Source: Streptomyces sp. WM6378
Lineage (GTDB): Bacteria; Actinomycetota; Actinomycetes; Streptomycetales; Streptomycetaceae
Direction of reading: 5' to 3'
DNA length: 20,799 nt
Assembly (NCBI RefSeq): GCF_001279695.1
Contig: NZ_LGDD01000017.1
Span: 1-20,799 of the forward strand
Shown here piece after piece: positions 1-7,226 of the stretch (position 1 is its first letter; every line of letters starts with the position of its first letter). Below the pieces are notes generated by a model. That model was not told the origin of the DNA. It worked only from the letters and a program-made list of their open reading frames with translations, and did no database searches. The translations under genes were made by a program, and so were the position numbers.

Positions 1-17
1 CGGCCGCCGGGTCAGCC

Positions 18-35
18 GTCCTCGGTGCCGAGGAC
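18..35. other. Perfect 8-bp hairpin near the left edge
   Basis: GTCCTCGG and CCGAGGAC are separated by two bases, giving a strong GC-rich stem. There is no T-run after it, so it would be at best a factor-independent terminator of the high-GC type for a gene left of the window. Nothing in bases 1-164 supports a gene with confidence. Confidence 0.3.
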
Positions 36-164
36 GACGTGGACATCGCTCGCCCCGGAGTTCACGCGAACGCACCGAGCGTGTCCATGCCCGCACGACA
101 CCGCTGCCGTCGATCATGGCCTTGCTTCGCATGAAATCCGTATGAACCAGTCGAAAGGACAGTC

Positions 165-470
165 ATGCCGCAACGGACCCTGAGGCCGACCCGCGCCCAG
201 GTCGCAGCGCTGCTCACCGCATCAGTGCTCGGCGTGGGCCTGCTCGCCCCGTCGGCTTCCGCTGACCCGCCTCCGCCCGGCCCGAAGGTCGACAGCAACA
301 GCGTCATCGACAGGGTCTGCCAGGAGGCGAACGCCGAGCCCGATGACGGCCCGGCCCTGTCCTGCGAACGGGACCTCGCACCGCCCCTCTCGCACCTCAT
401 CGGCCCCGGGAGCGGGATCACCTGCCGGAACCAGTCCCCGAACGCCATCGTCTGCCGCCAGGAAGAGTAA
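165..470 (+). CDS. Small secreted cysteine-containing protein, unknown function
   Basis: This 101-residue protein has a clear Sec signal peptide: a basic N-terminus (RTLRPTR), a hydrophobic core around residues 12-27, and an ASA cleavage site just before the DPPPP stretch near residue 33. The mature part is about 68 residues and contains four cysteines (52, 67, 87, 97), suggesting two disulfides in an exported protein. The start is supported by a GAAAGGAC ribosome site just upstream of the ATG. It stands alone, followed by 400 bases of non-coding sequence. I do not recognise the family. It could be a small wall-associated or signalling protein, but the sequence does not show a function. Confidence 0.7.
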   Translation: MPQRTLRPTRAQVAALLTASVLGVGLLAPSASADPPPPGPKVDSNSVIDRVCQEANAEPDDGPALSCERDLAPPLSHLIGPGSGITCRNQSPNAIVCRQEE

Positions 471-629
471 GAGCTGGCTCCGCCAAGAAGGAATCCGGCA
501 GTGCCAGGGTGAACGGCAGACCAGCAGCGGCACTACGCCGACCCGGCCGCGCTCCTCAAGGACGGGACGACGGCGCCCCTCCCCGCCGCACCCGCAGCCC
601 AAGCCAAATCCCGCACCGACCACCACAAT

Positions 630-642
630 CCGAAACAATCAC
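630..642 (+). repeat. 13-bp direct repeat, copy 1
   Basis: CCGAAACAATCAC occurs here and again at 727-739, a period of 97 bases, inside the C/A-rich spacer. Its role is unknown. Confidence 0.5.
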
Positions 643-726
643 TGAACCCGCACGTCAGGACCTCACCAGCTACCACGACCCCACAAAACCCCAGCCCACA
701 ACCACCCCACACCACCACCCGAAATC

Positions 727-739
727 CCGAAACAATCAC
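727..739 (+). repeat. 13-bp direct repeat, copy 2
   Basis: Second exact copy of CCGAAACAATCAC, 97 bases downstream of the first. It could reflect a local duplication or a binding site. The low-complexity background weakens the case. Confidence 0.5.
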
Positions 740-871
740 CAGACCACCACATCAACACCTCGCCCATCTAGCGATCACCAACGGATTTGTCACACCGCCT
801 CCGCCCCCACCACAACCTGGCGCACACGGCGTTCGCGGCCTCTTGCGCCATCGCCAGGACCGGCGACTCAG

Positions 872-1285
872 TCATGAGACCTCGATCAGCTCCAGGAGAT
901 TGCCCTCCGGATCGGCGATGTACGCGTAACGCATGCCCATGGTCACGCCAGGCGCAGGGGGCGACACCGGAGCCGCACCGCACTCGCCGGTCAGGCGGGC
1001 GAACGCGGCGTCGAGGTCCGGGACTTGAAGCGCCAGGTGGGTGAAGGTCTGCACGGCGGTGGCCGCGAAGGGGTCAGCAGGCGCGGCAGGGCTCGAACCG
1101 GGCCGCTCGACGAACTCCACCCGCAGTCCGGCCGCATCGCTCAGGACCACGGTGCGGACCCCCGCCTCGGGCATCTCCAGGCGCTCGTCCACGTGAACGA
1201 GCCCGAGGGCGTTGCCGTACCAGGCTTCCTGAGTCGTGAGGTCGGCGACCGACAGGCTGACGTGGTGGAAACGGATCGCGGTCAT
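872..1285 (-). CDS. VOC family (glyoxalase/bleomycin-resistance fold) protein
   Basis: A 137-residue single-chain VOC protein with two beta-alpha-beta-beta-beta modules. The first begins FHHVSLSVADL and the second THLALQVPDLDAAF; the protein ends in the typical DPEGNLLELIE strand. Candidate metal ligands, counted from the upstream ATG at 1297, are His11/12, Glu61, His87 and Glu136, the usual H/E/H/E positions. The family includes glyoxalase I, dioxygenases and drug-binding proteins; the substrate cannot be read here. I chose the start at 1285 because GGGAG sits five bases upstream, but the ATG at 1297 (four residues longer) also has a purine-rich upstream. It is divergent from the TetR gene, which probably regulates it. 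Confidence 0.85.
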   Translation of the reverse strand: MTAIRFHHVSLSVADLTTQEAWYGNALGLVHVDERLEMPEAGVRTVVLSDAAGLRVEFVERPGSSPAAPADPFAATAVQTFTHLALQVPDLDAAFARLTGECGAAPVSPPAPGVTMGMRYAYIADPEGNLLELIEVS

Positions 1286-1315
1286 GGCAACTCCCATGGT
1301 TAATGCCTTTCACCT

Positions 1316-1332
1316 GGTAAGTAATGTTAACC
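1316..1332. promoter_or_regulatory. Candidate TetR operator in the VOC/TetR divergent gap
   Basis: The 55-bp gap between the two divergent starts is AT-rich for this genome and contains GGTAAGTAATGTTAACC, an imperfect palindrome with matching GGT/ACC outer arms. Divergent TetR regulators commonly bind such sites to repress both genes. Only about five of eight base pairs match, so this is a plausible rather than proven operator. Confidence 0.35.
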
Positions 1333-1340
1333 TTAGGTCC

Positions 1341-2000
1341 ATGAGTTCCCCTGTCAAGCGCCGACCCACTGGCCACCACCACGGGGACCTGCGCAACGCC
1401 CTGCTGCGAGCAGCCCTCGAACTGGTCGCCGAACGCGGCCCGCACGGCTTCACTCTGGCCGAGGCGAGCCGCCGGGCGGGAGTGAGCGTTGCGGCGCCCT
1501 ACAAACACTTCGCCGACCGCGAGACCCTGCTGGCCGAGCTCGCCACCATGGGCTACCGCGAGCAGCGCGACCGCTTCGCGGCGGCCATGAGCAGCAGCGG
1601 GGACCCCTCGGAGCGACTGGCCTCGTTCGCGTCCGCCTACATCCGTTTCGCCGCCGAGGAACCGGCCCTGTTCGATGTCACGTTCAACGCGGGCCTCGAC
1701 AAGTCCAGGTTCGCCGAGCTGGCCTTGGCCGGCGACGGCGTGGCCGACCTCCTGCTGCCCGTCGCCCGACAGGTGGCCCAGGGCCCGGACGACGCATTCG
1801 ACCTACTGCTCCGGGTTGCCGGTGCCGCGCACGGTCTGGCCGTGTTCCTTCGCCAGGGCCTGTTCGGGGTGGGAAGCGGAGCCCTCGCGGACACCGAGGA
1901 AAGGGCCGCGCGCACGGCCCGAGCGATCGTGGGCCAGCACGTCTGCGCGCCGTCGGCGAGCAGACCCCACGCCGATCCGCATCCAACCGGGAGACCCTGA
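1341..2000 (+). CDS. TetR/AcrR family transcriptional regulator
   Basis: A 219-residue regulator, usual length for the family. The N-terminal helix-turn-helix spans about residues 14-62, with the hallmark run FTLAEASRRAGVSVAAPYKHF (about 37-57). The C-terminal ligand domain contains AYIRFAAEEPALFDVTF, which matches the WHG-type TetR C-terminal domain (TetR_C_33). I placed the start at the ATG at 1341 because the DNA-binding domain begins just after it; the frame is open further upstream but overlaps the divergent VOC gene. The likely target is its own divergent promoter and the VOC gene. The ligand is unknown. The gene ends 12 bases before the IS3 element, so the element lies immediately downstream and does not disrupt it. 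Confidence 0.88.
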   Translation: MSSPVKRRPTGHHHGDLRNALLRAALELVAERGPHGFTLAEASRRAGVSVAAPYKHFADRETLLAELATMGYREQRDRFAAAMSSSGDPSERLASFASAYIRFAAEEPALFDVTFNAGLDKSRFAELALAGDGVADLLLPVARQVAQGPDDAFDLLLRVAGAAHGLAVFLRQGLFGVGSGALADTEERAARTARAIVGQHVCAPSASRPHADPHPTGRP

Positions 2001-2012
2001 CCGCCCAAGAAC

Positions 2013-2037
2013 TGAACCGTTCCGGGTTCGGTAGGGA
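2013..2037 (+). repeat. Left terminal inverted repeat of the IS3 element
   Basis: Begins TGAACCGTTCCGGGTTCG and matches the reversed right end at 23 of 25 positions. The terminal TG is typical of IS3-family ends. It lies on the orfB (3') side. Confidence 0.9.
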
Positions 2038-2079
2038 CTCCGGAGTGCCCCGAGTTGGGTGGAGTCGGGTTACCTGGTT

Positions 2080-2925
2080 TCACGCTTCTGGTGGTGTGCG
2101 GAGTTCGTACTCCACCGGGCTGAGCATGCCCAGCGCCGAGTGTCTCCTCTGACGGTTATGGAAGATCTCCAGGTACTCGAAGAGCGCCGTGGACAGCTCC
2201 ATCCGTGTCCGCCACCGTCGGCGGTTGAGCAGTTCGACCTGGACTCGAGCCCAGAAGCACTCCATCATCGCGTTGTCCACGCAGTCCCCGATGGAGCCCA
2301 TGGAGAGCAGCAGACCGGATGCCCGTGCGCGTTCGGTGAAGGCCCAGGATCCGAACTGCACTCCGTGGTCCGAGTGGATGATGGTGGCACCGGGGTGCGG
2401 GGAACGGTTGCCGATTGCCATGGCCAGGGCGTTGGTGGTCAGGGCCGCGGTGGGTGAGGCGTCGATCGACCAGCCCACCACCCGGCGCGAGAAGGTGTCC
2501 AGGACGACCGCGCAGTACACCTTGCCTTCGAAGGTGGGGTGTTCGGTGATGTCGGTGACCCACAACTGGTCGCGGGCGTGGCGGGTGAAGTTCCGTTCCA
2601 CCAGGTCGGCGACCGAGGGGGTGATGCGCTTTGCGCGGGGTCGCCGGTTGCCGGACAGTCCGTGCAGGCCGGCGCGCTGCATCAGCAGTTCCACGGTGCC
2701 GTGGCTGACCTGGATGCTCAGCCCCAGGCCGAGCTCGGCGTGCACCCGGCGGGACCCGTAGGTGCCGCGCGAGGCCGCGTGGATGCCGACAATGGCCTCG
2801 GTCAGCCAGGCGTGCTTGACCAGGCGGTTCGACGGTGGCCGCTCCCGCAAGGCGTAGTAGCCGGACTCCGCGACATGGAGCACCCGGCAGGCGAGCTGGA
2901 CCGGCAGGTGCTCTCGGGCCATCAC
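2080..2925 (-). CDS. IS3-family transposase OrfB (DDE integrase domain)
   Basis: A 281-residue retroviral-type integrase, full length for OrfB. It starts with the HTH_21-like region (LPVQLACRVLHVAESGYYA), then the rve core: first Asp in QLWVTDITE, second Asp in IIHSDHGVQF, and the catalytic Glu in DNAMMECFWARVQVE. It ends in the usual RRHSALGMLSPVEYE. If translated independently it would use GTG at 2923-2925, which overlaps the orfA stop as GTGA. A slippery heptamer upstream also allows an OrfAB fusion made by frameshifting. All catalytic residues are present, so this copy may be active. Confidence 0.93.
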   Translation of the reverse strand: MMAREHLPVQLACRVLHVAESGYYALRERPPSNRLVKHAWLTEAIVGIHAASRGTYGSRRVHAELGLGLSIQVSHGTVELLMQRAGLHGLSGNRRPRAKRITPSVADLVERNFTRHARDQLWVTDITEHPTFEGKVYCAVVLDTFSRRVVGWSIDASPTAALTTNALAMAIGNRSPHPGATIIHSDHGVQFGSWAFTERARASGLLLSMGSIGDCVDNAMMECFWARVQVELLNRRRWRTRMELSTALFEYLEIFHNRQRRHSALGMLSPVEYELRTPPEA

Positions 2926-3224
2926 GTGGATGGCTTCGAACCGCCTTTTGGGGACGTCGCCTCGCCCAGTAGCTCGGCGGCCCGTCGGTGGATGGCCAAC
3001 TCGGCTTCCAGCTCGGCGATACGGCGCCGAGCCACAGCCAGTTCGGAACGGTCACTGCTGGTCGTGCCGGGCAACTGTCCCGTGTCGATCAGGTGTTGAC
3101 GGCGCCAGACATAGATCGTCTGGTCACTGATGCCGAGGAGCTTAGCAACCTCGGCGACCTTACGGCCGGACTCTACGAGATCAAGAACCTTGCGGCGGAA
3201 CCCGGGCGGATAGCTGCGGGGCAT
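2922..3224 (-). CDS. IS3-family transposase OrfA (helix-turn-helix, leucine zipper)
   Basis: A 100-residue DNA-binding subunit. Residues about 1-45 form the HTH_8/transposase-8 domain (FRRKVLDLVESGRKVAEVAK, then GISDQTIYVWRRQ). Residues about 65-90 form a heptad coiled coil (ELAVARRRIAELEAELAIHR) typical of IS3 OrfA dimerisation. The start at 3224 has a GGAGG ribosome site at good spacing; an open extension to 3254 lacks one. The stop overlaps the orfB GTG. Confidence 0.92.
   Translation of the reverse strand: MPRSYPPGFRRKVLDLVESGRKVAEVAKLLGISDQTIYVWRRQHLIDTGQLPGTTSSDRSELAVARRRIAELEAELAIHRRAAELLGEATSPKGGSKPST
2946..2952 (-). other. Candidate programmed -1 frameshift heptamer (C CCA AAA)
   Basis: On the minus strand, read in the orfA frame, the sequence is TCC CCA AAA GGC, which holds the X XXY YYZ heptamer C CCA AAA. 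Slipping back one base gives CCC AAA AGG, exactly the orfB frame, and that frame is open into orfB. This is the standard IS3-family mechanism for making the OrfAB transposase. Efficiency cannot be judged from sequence. Confidence 0.65.
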
Positions 3225-3294
3225 CACGGCCTCCGAAGGCTGCTGGATAGTCAATTGTCCAGCAACCCGACTCCATTAGACCCGGAGCAGACCA

Positions 3295-3319
3295 TCTCTA
3301 TCGAACCCGGAACGGTTCA
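3295..3319 (-). repeat. Right terminal inverted repeat of the IS3 element
   Basis: Read on the minus strand this begins TGAACCGTTCCGGGTTCG and mirrors the left end. It lies on the orfA (5') side. Confidence 0.9.
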
Positions 3320-3504
3320 TTCTCGGTCATGCCGAGTTCGGCGCAGACGGCCCCAACGGCGTCGAGAGCGTCCCCCAAGTCGTCCCGTTCGTCCGGCGCC
3401 TGTGCTACCAGCGCAGGGCTCTGCTTTTCTTGGGGGCTCTGGCGGGTGTGGCGGTATCGGCGTCTTGAGCCACCAGCCCGGGTGGTGACCTGCCGAACCT
3501 GGCC

Positions 3505-3936
3505 TCAACAAGCGGGGCCGATCGCCACTTGCACCTTCTTGAGACGCTTGGCCGGCTCAGCGTCGGTGTTGTACCCCTGGTTGTCGCTCGCCCATGCCGC
3601 CTCAGTGCAGTAGCCGTCTCCGGTCGGCGACGTATGCTGCAGCCATTTGAAGGTGGACTCGCAGGTCAGCGCGTTGAAGTTCCCCAGCTCCTGCGCTAAG
3701 TCGGGCACGCCGGGCGCCTTCGTCCACACGATGATGTCCCTGGTGGGCGGGCAATGCCCTGCCGACGCGGACGGCTTCAGCTTTCCTCCGCCATGGGCAC
3801 TGCCAGCGGGGACCGTTGCGGAAGATGTGGGCGCGGGGCCGCCGGGGTCATGGACGGTCCCGGTCGGCTTGGATGGACCGCCGCTGCAGGCAGCAGCAAG
3901 CAGGATGACGGCAATGGGCAGGACGGTACGACGCAA
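3505..3936 (-). CDS. Small exported lipoprotein, unknown function
   Basis: The protein is 143 residues from a TTG start. It has a textbook lipoprotein signal: two arginines, a hydrophobic stretch (VLPIAVILL) and the lipobox LAAAC with lipidated Cys17, followed by a Gly/Pro/Ser/Thr-rich tether to about residue 60. The globular part has four more cysteines (62, 92, 110, 143), an even number, consistent with two disulfides outside the membrane. The TTG at 3936 is preceded by AAGGGGG and gives a compact signal peptide; an in-frame ATG at 3981 would add 15 residues but has no ribosome site. I do not recognise the globular domain. It lies next to the IS3 element and has no obvious operon partner. 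Confidence 0.72.
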   Translation of the reverse strand: MRRTVLPIAVILLAAACSGGPSKPTGTVHDPGGPAPTSSATVPAGSAHGGGKLKPSASAGHCPPTRDIIVWTKAPGVPDLAQELGNFNALTCESTFKWLQHTSPTGDGYCTEAAWASDNQGYNTDAEPAKRLKKVQVAIGPAC

Positions 3937-4303
3937 GGGGCCCCCTTGGCGGTTCGGATGCGGCGTGGGACACCGTGGCATCTATGTGCGCATCACGGGG
4001 CGTTGTTGCCGGAATATGACGATTGGAGGCAACACCACGCCCCGCCTGAGCCAGGGCGGTCATCGCCTCGGCCCGCATCCAGGCAGCTCGGTCAAGCTGA
4101 CCGACGGTATCGGTTGCAGCTGTGCGTACGGTGATGAGCAGCAGCCTGGCTGACGTTCTGGCGAGTACCCATAGAGCAGTGCGCGTTGTGGTGCAGTGGG
4201 CAACGTCGGCATGTGACATGCCTGGTGCTGCGGTCAGGGCCAAGGTAGTCGAGGAATCGTCTGCTGCGGCCTGACGCGGCAGGCATCGGCCCTCCGCCAG
4301 TGA
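3937..4303. other. Gene-free stretch between lipoprotein and NUDIX genes
   Basis: About 370 bases with no convincing gene. A minus-strand open frame from 4243 overlaps the lipoprotein gene in another frame and has no recognisable domain. The lipoprotein promoter should lie here, but no clear -35/-10 pair was seen. No T-rich terminator hairpin follows the NUDIX gene. Confidence 0.45.
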
Positions 4304-4765
4304 TCACGCGCCTTCCTGTCGCCAGGTGGCGAGGATGGTCTGTACTGCGCTGGAGACTTGCTCCTGTTCCGTATGGTCGGCCCATAGGTGTGCATCGTGT
4401 TCGGTGAGCTTGACCGCGTCGCTCTCGTGGGTGGTTGTGGCGGTGAAGTTGAATTGCCGGGTCTTCTTGCCGCTCTTGGAGCGATAGTCGAAGTGCCCGA
4501 GGTAGGTCCCGATCTCGGTGACCGTGAGGCCGGTCTCTTCGGCGACTTCCCGGTGCAGGGCCTGGGTCAGGGTCTCGCCCTCGTCGACGCCGCCGGACGG
4601 AAGCTCCCACAGGCCGCCGAGGTAGTCGTCGGCGGTGCGGTGAAGCAGCAGCACCTTGCCGTCTGTGTTGGGGATGACGGCGCCGACGACGTGCTTGGTG
4701 ATGCCGTCGGCATCGGCGGTGTGGAGGAGGTCGCCCATCAGGGCGGCGTCGACGGGGGCGTTCAC
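4304..4765 (-). CDS. NUDIX hydrolase
   Basis: A 153-residue single-domain NUDIX protein. The Nudix box is complete at residues 58-80: G58, E64, R72-E73, E76-E77, G79-L80, matching GX5EX7REUXEEXGU. These residues bind Mg2+ for hydrolysis of nucleoside diphosphates linked to another moiety. An upstream strand (HVVGAVIPNTDGKVLLLHR) and GLWELPSGG fit the fold. The start is GTG overlapping the aminotransferase stop (GTGA), so translation is coupled. As the third gene of the operon it may hydrolyse an NDP-sugar or clean up a damaged nucleotide; the substrate is an inference only. A much longer open frame reaching 6199 shares this stop but is out-of-frame shadow over the aminotransferase gene. Confidence 0.9.
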   Translation of the reverse strand: MNAPVDAALMGDLLHTADADGITKHVVGAVIPNTDGKVLLLHRTADDYLGGLWELPSGGVDEGETLTQALHREVAEETGLTVTEIGTYLGHFDYRSKSGKKTRQFNFTATTTHESDAVKLTEHDAHLWADHTEQEQVSSAVQTILATWRQEGA

Positions 4766-6021
4766 TTCACGAGTTCCTTGTGGTGGTTGGTGACCTTGAT
4801 GATGGCCGCGGTGTACGCGTCGGCGAGGTGGAGGTCCTGTTCTCGGTGCCACACCGGAAGTTTCACCGTACTGCCGTGCACACGCTGGGCGTTGGCGAAA
4901 CTGTCGGTGTCGGGTTCCTGGTGGTCGGCGTAGCCGGGCAGGAGGAACCCCGGGGTTCGGAACAGCTGGTGCTCCCCGAGGGCGCGGGTGGAACCAGGCT
5001 GGTCGATCTCCTTGGCGCCCTCGGCATGGACGGCTTCGATGAACCGTTCGACGGGTAGGCCGGCGAGCCGGGCCGGGTCGTAGCGCAGCGGCAGCGCGTA
5101 CCAGGCTGAACGGGCATGGGCCGGCGGGTGCGGCACGTCGATTCCCGGTACTTCGCGCAGGGCCTTCCGCATCCGGGCTGCGACAGCTTCGCGTCCGGTC
5201 AGGTAGCCCTCCAGGCGGGGAAGTTGAGTGGCCGCGAGTGCGGCCGCCAGGGGGTGGATGCGCAGCTTGAGTCCCATGCCGGTGACCGCGTAGGGGGCGA
5301 GGGCGTGGTCTGCGGGGATTTCGCGGCGGCATCGCTTGTTGTACTGGCCGTGCATCAGCGCGCGGTAGTACAGCTCGGTGTCGTCGGTGGCGACGAACCC
5401 GCCTTCCCCGGCGGAGAGGGGCTTGGGCCCGTTCATGCTGAAGGCCGCGGCGCGGCCGAAGGAGCCGACGAGTTGGCCGCGCCAGGTGGCGCCGTGGGCA
5501 TGGGATCCGTCCTCCAGCAGCATCAGATTGTGCCGGGCGCTGAAGGAGAGCAGGTCGTCCATGTTTTCGGGCAGGCCCCACAGGTGGACGGCGACGATGG
5601 CTTTCGTCCGCGGGGTGATGCGGCGGGCGGCGTCGTCGAGGTCGAGCTGCCCGTGCTTGTCCACGTCGGCGAGCACGGGTCGGGCGCCGAGGTGGAAGAG
5701 CGGGGTGGCTGTGGCGTGGAACGTCAGCGCCGGGACGATCACCTCGTCGCCCGGTCCGATGCCGGCCGCTGCGTACATCGAGTGCAGGGCGGCCGTTCCC
5801 GTGCAGGTGGTGACGACGTGCCGGACCCCGAGGAAGGACGCCACGGAGTCCTCCAGCTCGGCGATGACGCCGGAGCGGTCTGGGATGGACACCGCGGACG
5901 TCAGCTGGCCGGCGACGGCGGCGATGTCGCTGTCGCCGATCGGGGGCCAGGAGAAGTGCGGGCCGGGGATGTCGATGACGGGCGGACCTCCGAAGAGGGC
6001 GAGGGGAGAGTCGGCGGTCAC
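4762..6021 (-). CDS. DegT/DnrJ/EryC1/StrS family PLP-dependent aminotransferase
   Basis: A 419-residue sugar-type aminotransferase, full length. Seen directly: the GTAALH cofactor loop (about 75-80), PGDEVIVPALTFHATA (90-105), the PLP-ring aspartate in LLEDGSHAHGA (Asp171) and the Schiff-base lysine in FSMNGPKPLSAGEGG (Lys200). Family members transaminate keto-sugars or keto-cyclitols using Glu, Gln or another amino donor. The FSM...K.L..GEGG pattern reminds me of scyllo-inosose and 2-deoxy-scyllo-inosose aminotransferases, but I cannot assign the substrate. The start is GTG overlapping the stop of the oxidoreductase gene (GTGA). The order dehydrogenase then aminotransferase suggests that a hydroxyl is oxidised and the resulting ketone aminated. 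Confidence 0.93.
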   Translation of the reverse strand: MTADSPLALFGGPPVIDIPGPHFSWPPIGDSDIAAVAGQLTSAVSIPDRSGVIAELEDSVASFLGVRHVVTTCTGTAALHSMYAAAGIGPGDEVIVPALTFHATATPLFHLGARPVLADVDKHGQLDLDDAARRITPRTKAIVAVHLWGLPENMDDLLSFSARHNLMLLEDGSHAHGATWRGQLVGSFGRAAAFSMNGPKPLSAGEGGFVATDDTELYYRALMHGQYNKRCRREIPADHALAPYAVTGMGLKLRIHPLAAALAATQLPRLEGYLTGREAVAARMRKALREVPGIDVPHPPAHARSAWYALPLRYDPARLAGLPVERFIEAVHAEGAKEIDQPGSTRALGEHQLFRTPGFLLPGYADHQEPDTDSFANAQRVHGSTVKLPVWHREQDLHLADAYTAAIIKVTNHHKELVK

Positions 6022-7019
6022 AGCAGGTACTCCTTCGGGTCGACGAGTGTGAGGGAGGTCTGGGAGGTGTAGGCGGCGGCCAGGAACGCGGTGTGCGCCA
6101 CGTGGCTGCGGGGGCCGCAGGGGTTGGTCCGCTCGCCGTCGAGCACGCGGCAGAAGCAGTCGATCTGCGCAGCATCGGCGGAGGGCCAGGCCGGTTCACG
6201 GGTCAGGGACTCGATCAGCTGCCCGTCCGGGGCGAGGCGCCGCAGCCGGCCTCGCTCGATCACGACGGCGCCACGGGGTCCGGTCACTGTCAGCTGTTCG
6301 GTTTTCGGACCGGCGGAGCGGGAGATGAGCAGGGAGCCGTACAGACCGGAGTCGTAGGCGAGGTGGACCAGCGCGGTGTCCTCGGCGTCGTACTGCGCGT
6401 CGGGGTGTGCGGCGGTGGAGGCACTGGCCAGGATGCGGTCGGGGAGGCCGAGGTACCAGATGAGCAGGTCGATGAGGTGGTAGCCCATGTCCATCAAGGC
6501 CCCGCCTCCGGCCAGGGATGCCTGTCCGCGCCAGCCGGCGGCCGGGTCGGGGCAGTGGAAGGTGTAGCGGCCCTCGACCAGGTACGGCTGTCCGATCTGC
6601 TCCAGCAGCTGCACCGCCGCGGTGTAGAGCGGGTGGAAGCGGCGCTGGACAGTGACCATTAGCTCGATGCCGGACTTGTCGCACTGCGCCACGAGCTCGG
6701 CGGCTTCGGCCGGGCTGGTCGCGAACGGCTTCTCCTTCATCACATGCACCCCGGCCACAGCGCAGGCCTCGATGACCCCGCGGCCGGCGTGGTGAGGAAC
6801 CGCGACGACGGCGAAGTCCGGGCGCACGTCCTCCAGCAGGGCGCGGATGTCGGTGAAGCCGGGCACGTTGTGCTTCTGGGCCTGGGCGGCGAGCTTGCCG
6901 GGGTCGGTGTCGCAGACCGCGGCGAGTTGGGCGAACTGGGAGTCGGCCAGCCCCGGCAGGTGGTCCTCCAGAGCCTGGTGGCCGAGCCCGATGACGACTG
7001 CCCTCTTGCGTACGCTCAT
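6018..7019 (-). CDS. Gfo/Idh/MocA family NAD(P)-dependent oxidoreductase
   Basis: A 333-residue dehydrogenase. The N-terminal Rossmann fold begins RAVVIGLGHQALEDHLPGL (residues 6-24) with a GXGXXXXXXH pattern. The family signature EKPFA is at 96-100, and the substrate-side catalytic motif GGALMDMGYHLIDLLIW is at 172-188 with Asp177 and His181. The family oxidises or reduces sugars and inositols at a ring carbon. I chose the ATG at 7019 because GAAGGG lies ten bases upstream and the fold starts immediately; the frame is open 23 codons further. It is the first gene of the three-gene operon, and its stop overlaps the aminotransferase start. It probably supplies the keto substrate (inference). 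Confidence 0.92.
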   Translation of the reverse strand: MSVRKRAVVIGLGHQALEDHLPGLADSQFAQLAAVCDTDPGKLAAQAQKHNVPGFTDIRALLEDVRPDFAVVAVPHHAGRGVIEACAVAGVHVMKEKPFATSPAEAAELVAQCDKSGIELMVTVQRRFHPLYTAAVQLLEQIGQPYLVEGRYTFHCPDPAAGWRGQASLAGGGALMDMGYHLIDLLIWYLGLPDRILASASTAAHPDAQYDAEDTALVHLAYDSGLYGSLLISRSAGPKTEQLTVTGPRGAVVIERGRLRRLAPDGQLIESLTREPAWPSADAAQIDCFCRVLDGERTNPCGPRSHVAHTAFLAAAYTSQTSLTLVDPKEYLL

Positions 7020-7070
7020 CGCGTTCACGCCCTTCGGTGAAAGCGCGTCGGCCCGCCTGCTGCGGGCCTT

Positions 7071-7136
7071 GGCATTGCTCCAGGGCACCGCATCTGGTCA
7101 GGCACCGGCAGGGGCGCTGCCGTGAGGAGCAATGCC
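7071..7136. promoter_or_regulatory. 11-bp inverted repeat in the operon/XRE divergent region
   Basis: GGCATTGCTCC (7071-7081) is mirrored exactly by GGAGCAATGCC (7126-7136). The nine bases GCATCTGGT also occur twice as direct repeats (7090-7098 and 7141-7149). The block lies between the oxidoreductase start at 7019 and the XRE gene at 7227, so it is a good candidate for shared control of both promoters. Confidence 0.5.
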
Positions 7137-7138
7137 GA

Positions 7139-7153
7139 TTGCATCTGGTGCAA
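7139..7153. promoter_or_regulatory. TTGCA-N5-TGCAA palindrome, candidate XRE operator
   Basis: Perfect 5-bp arms around TCTGG, overlapping the second GCATCTGGT repeat. The size suits a dimeric XRE-type regulator. The site sits about 75 bases upstream of the chosen XRE start. Confidence 0.45.
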
Positions 7154-7226
7154 AACCGCTGTTGCGGCCCGGCGGCCCGGGTCTACGGTGGGCGGGGCGG
7201 CACCTCGGCTATCGACGGGGGCGTGG

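Larger units (their letters stand above)
471..871. other. Gene-free C/A-rich spacer
   Basis: About 400 bases without a credible gene. From about 600 to 790 the plus strand is almost entirely C and A with short CCAC runs, a strong strand asymmetry unlike the flanking genes. Short open frames here are basic or proline-rich and look like noise. No terminator with a T-run was seen after the secreted protein gene. Confidence 0.5.
2013..3319 (-). mobile_element. Complete IS3-family insertion sequence, about 1307 bp
   Basis: The ends are inverted repeats beginning TGAACCGTTCCGGGTTCG (2013-2030 and 3302-3319 reversed), with 23 of the first 25 bases matching. A second matched 11-mer, GGAGTCGGGTT, occurs inside each end (2061-2071 and 3264-3274 reversed). 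Both transposase frames are open on the minus strand. The bases flanking the element (GAAC on the left, TTCT on the right) show no 3- to 4-bp target duplication, so the copy may have recombined after insertion or the flanks may have diverged. Confidence 0.9.

Noticed and set aside
600..790. C/A-rich tract as a telomere or replication origin
   Set aside because: No series of nested palindromes as in Streptomyces telomeres and no DnaA-box cluster was seen.
3848..4243. Minus-strand frame of 131 codons upstream of the lipoprotein
   Set aside because: It overlaps the lipoprotein signal region in another frame, has no domain or ribosome site, and the lipobox reading is far stronger.
5116..6072. 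Long plus-strand open frame of 318 codons
   Set aside because: It lies entirely antisense to the aminotransferase gene, whose motifs are unambiguous. Long antisense frames are expected at this GC content.
4304..6199. A 631-codon minus-strand open frame ending at the NUDIX stop
   Set aside because: Its first three quarters are Arg/Pro-rich and overlap the aminotransferase gene in another frame. Only the last 153 codons are a real protein.
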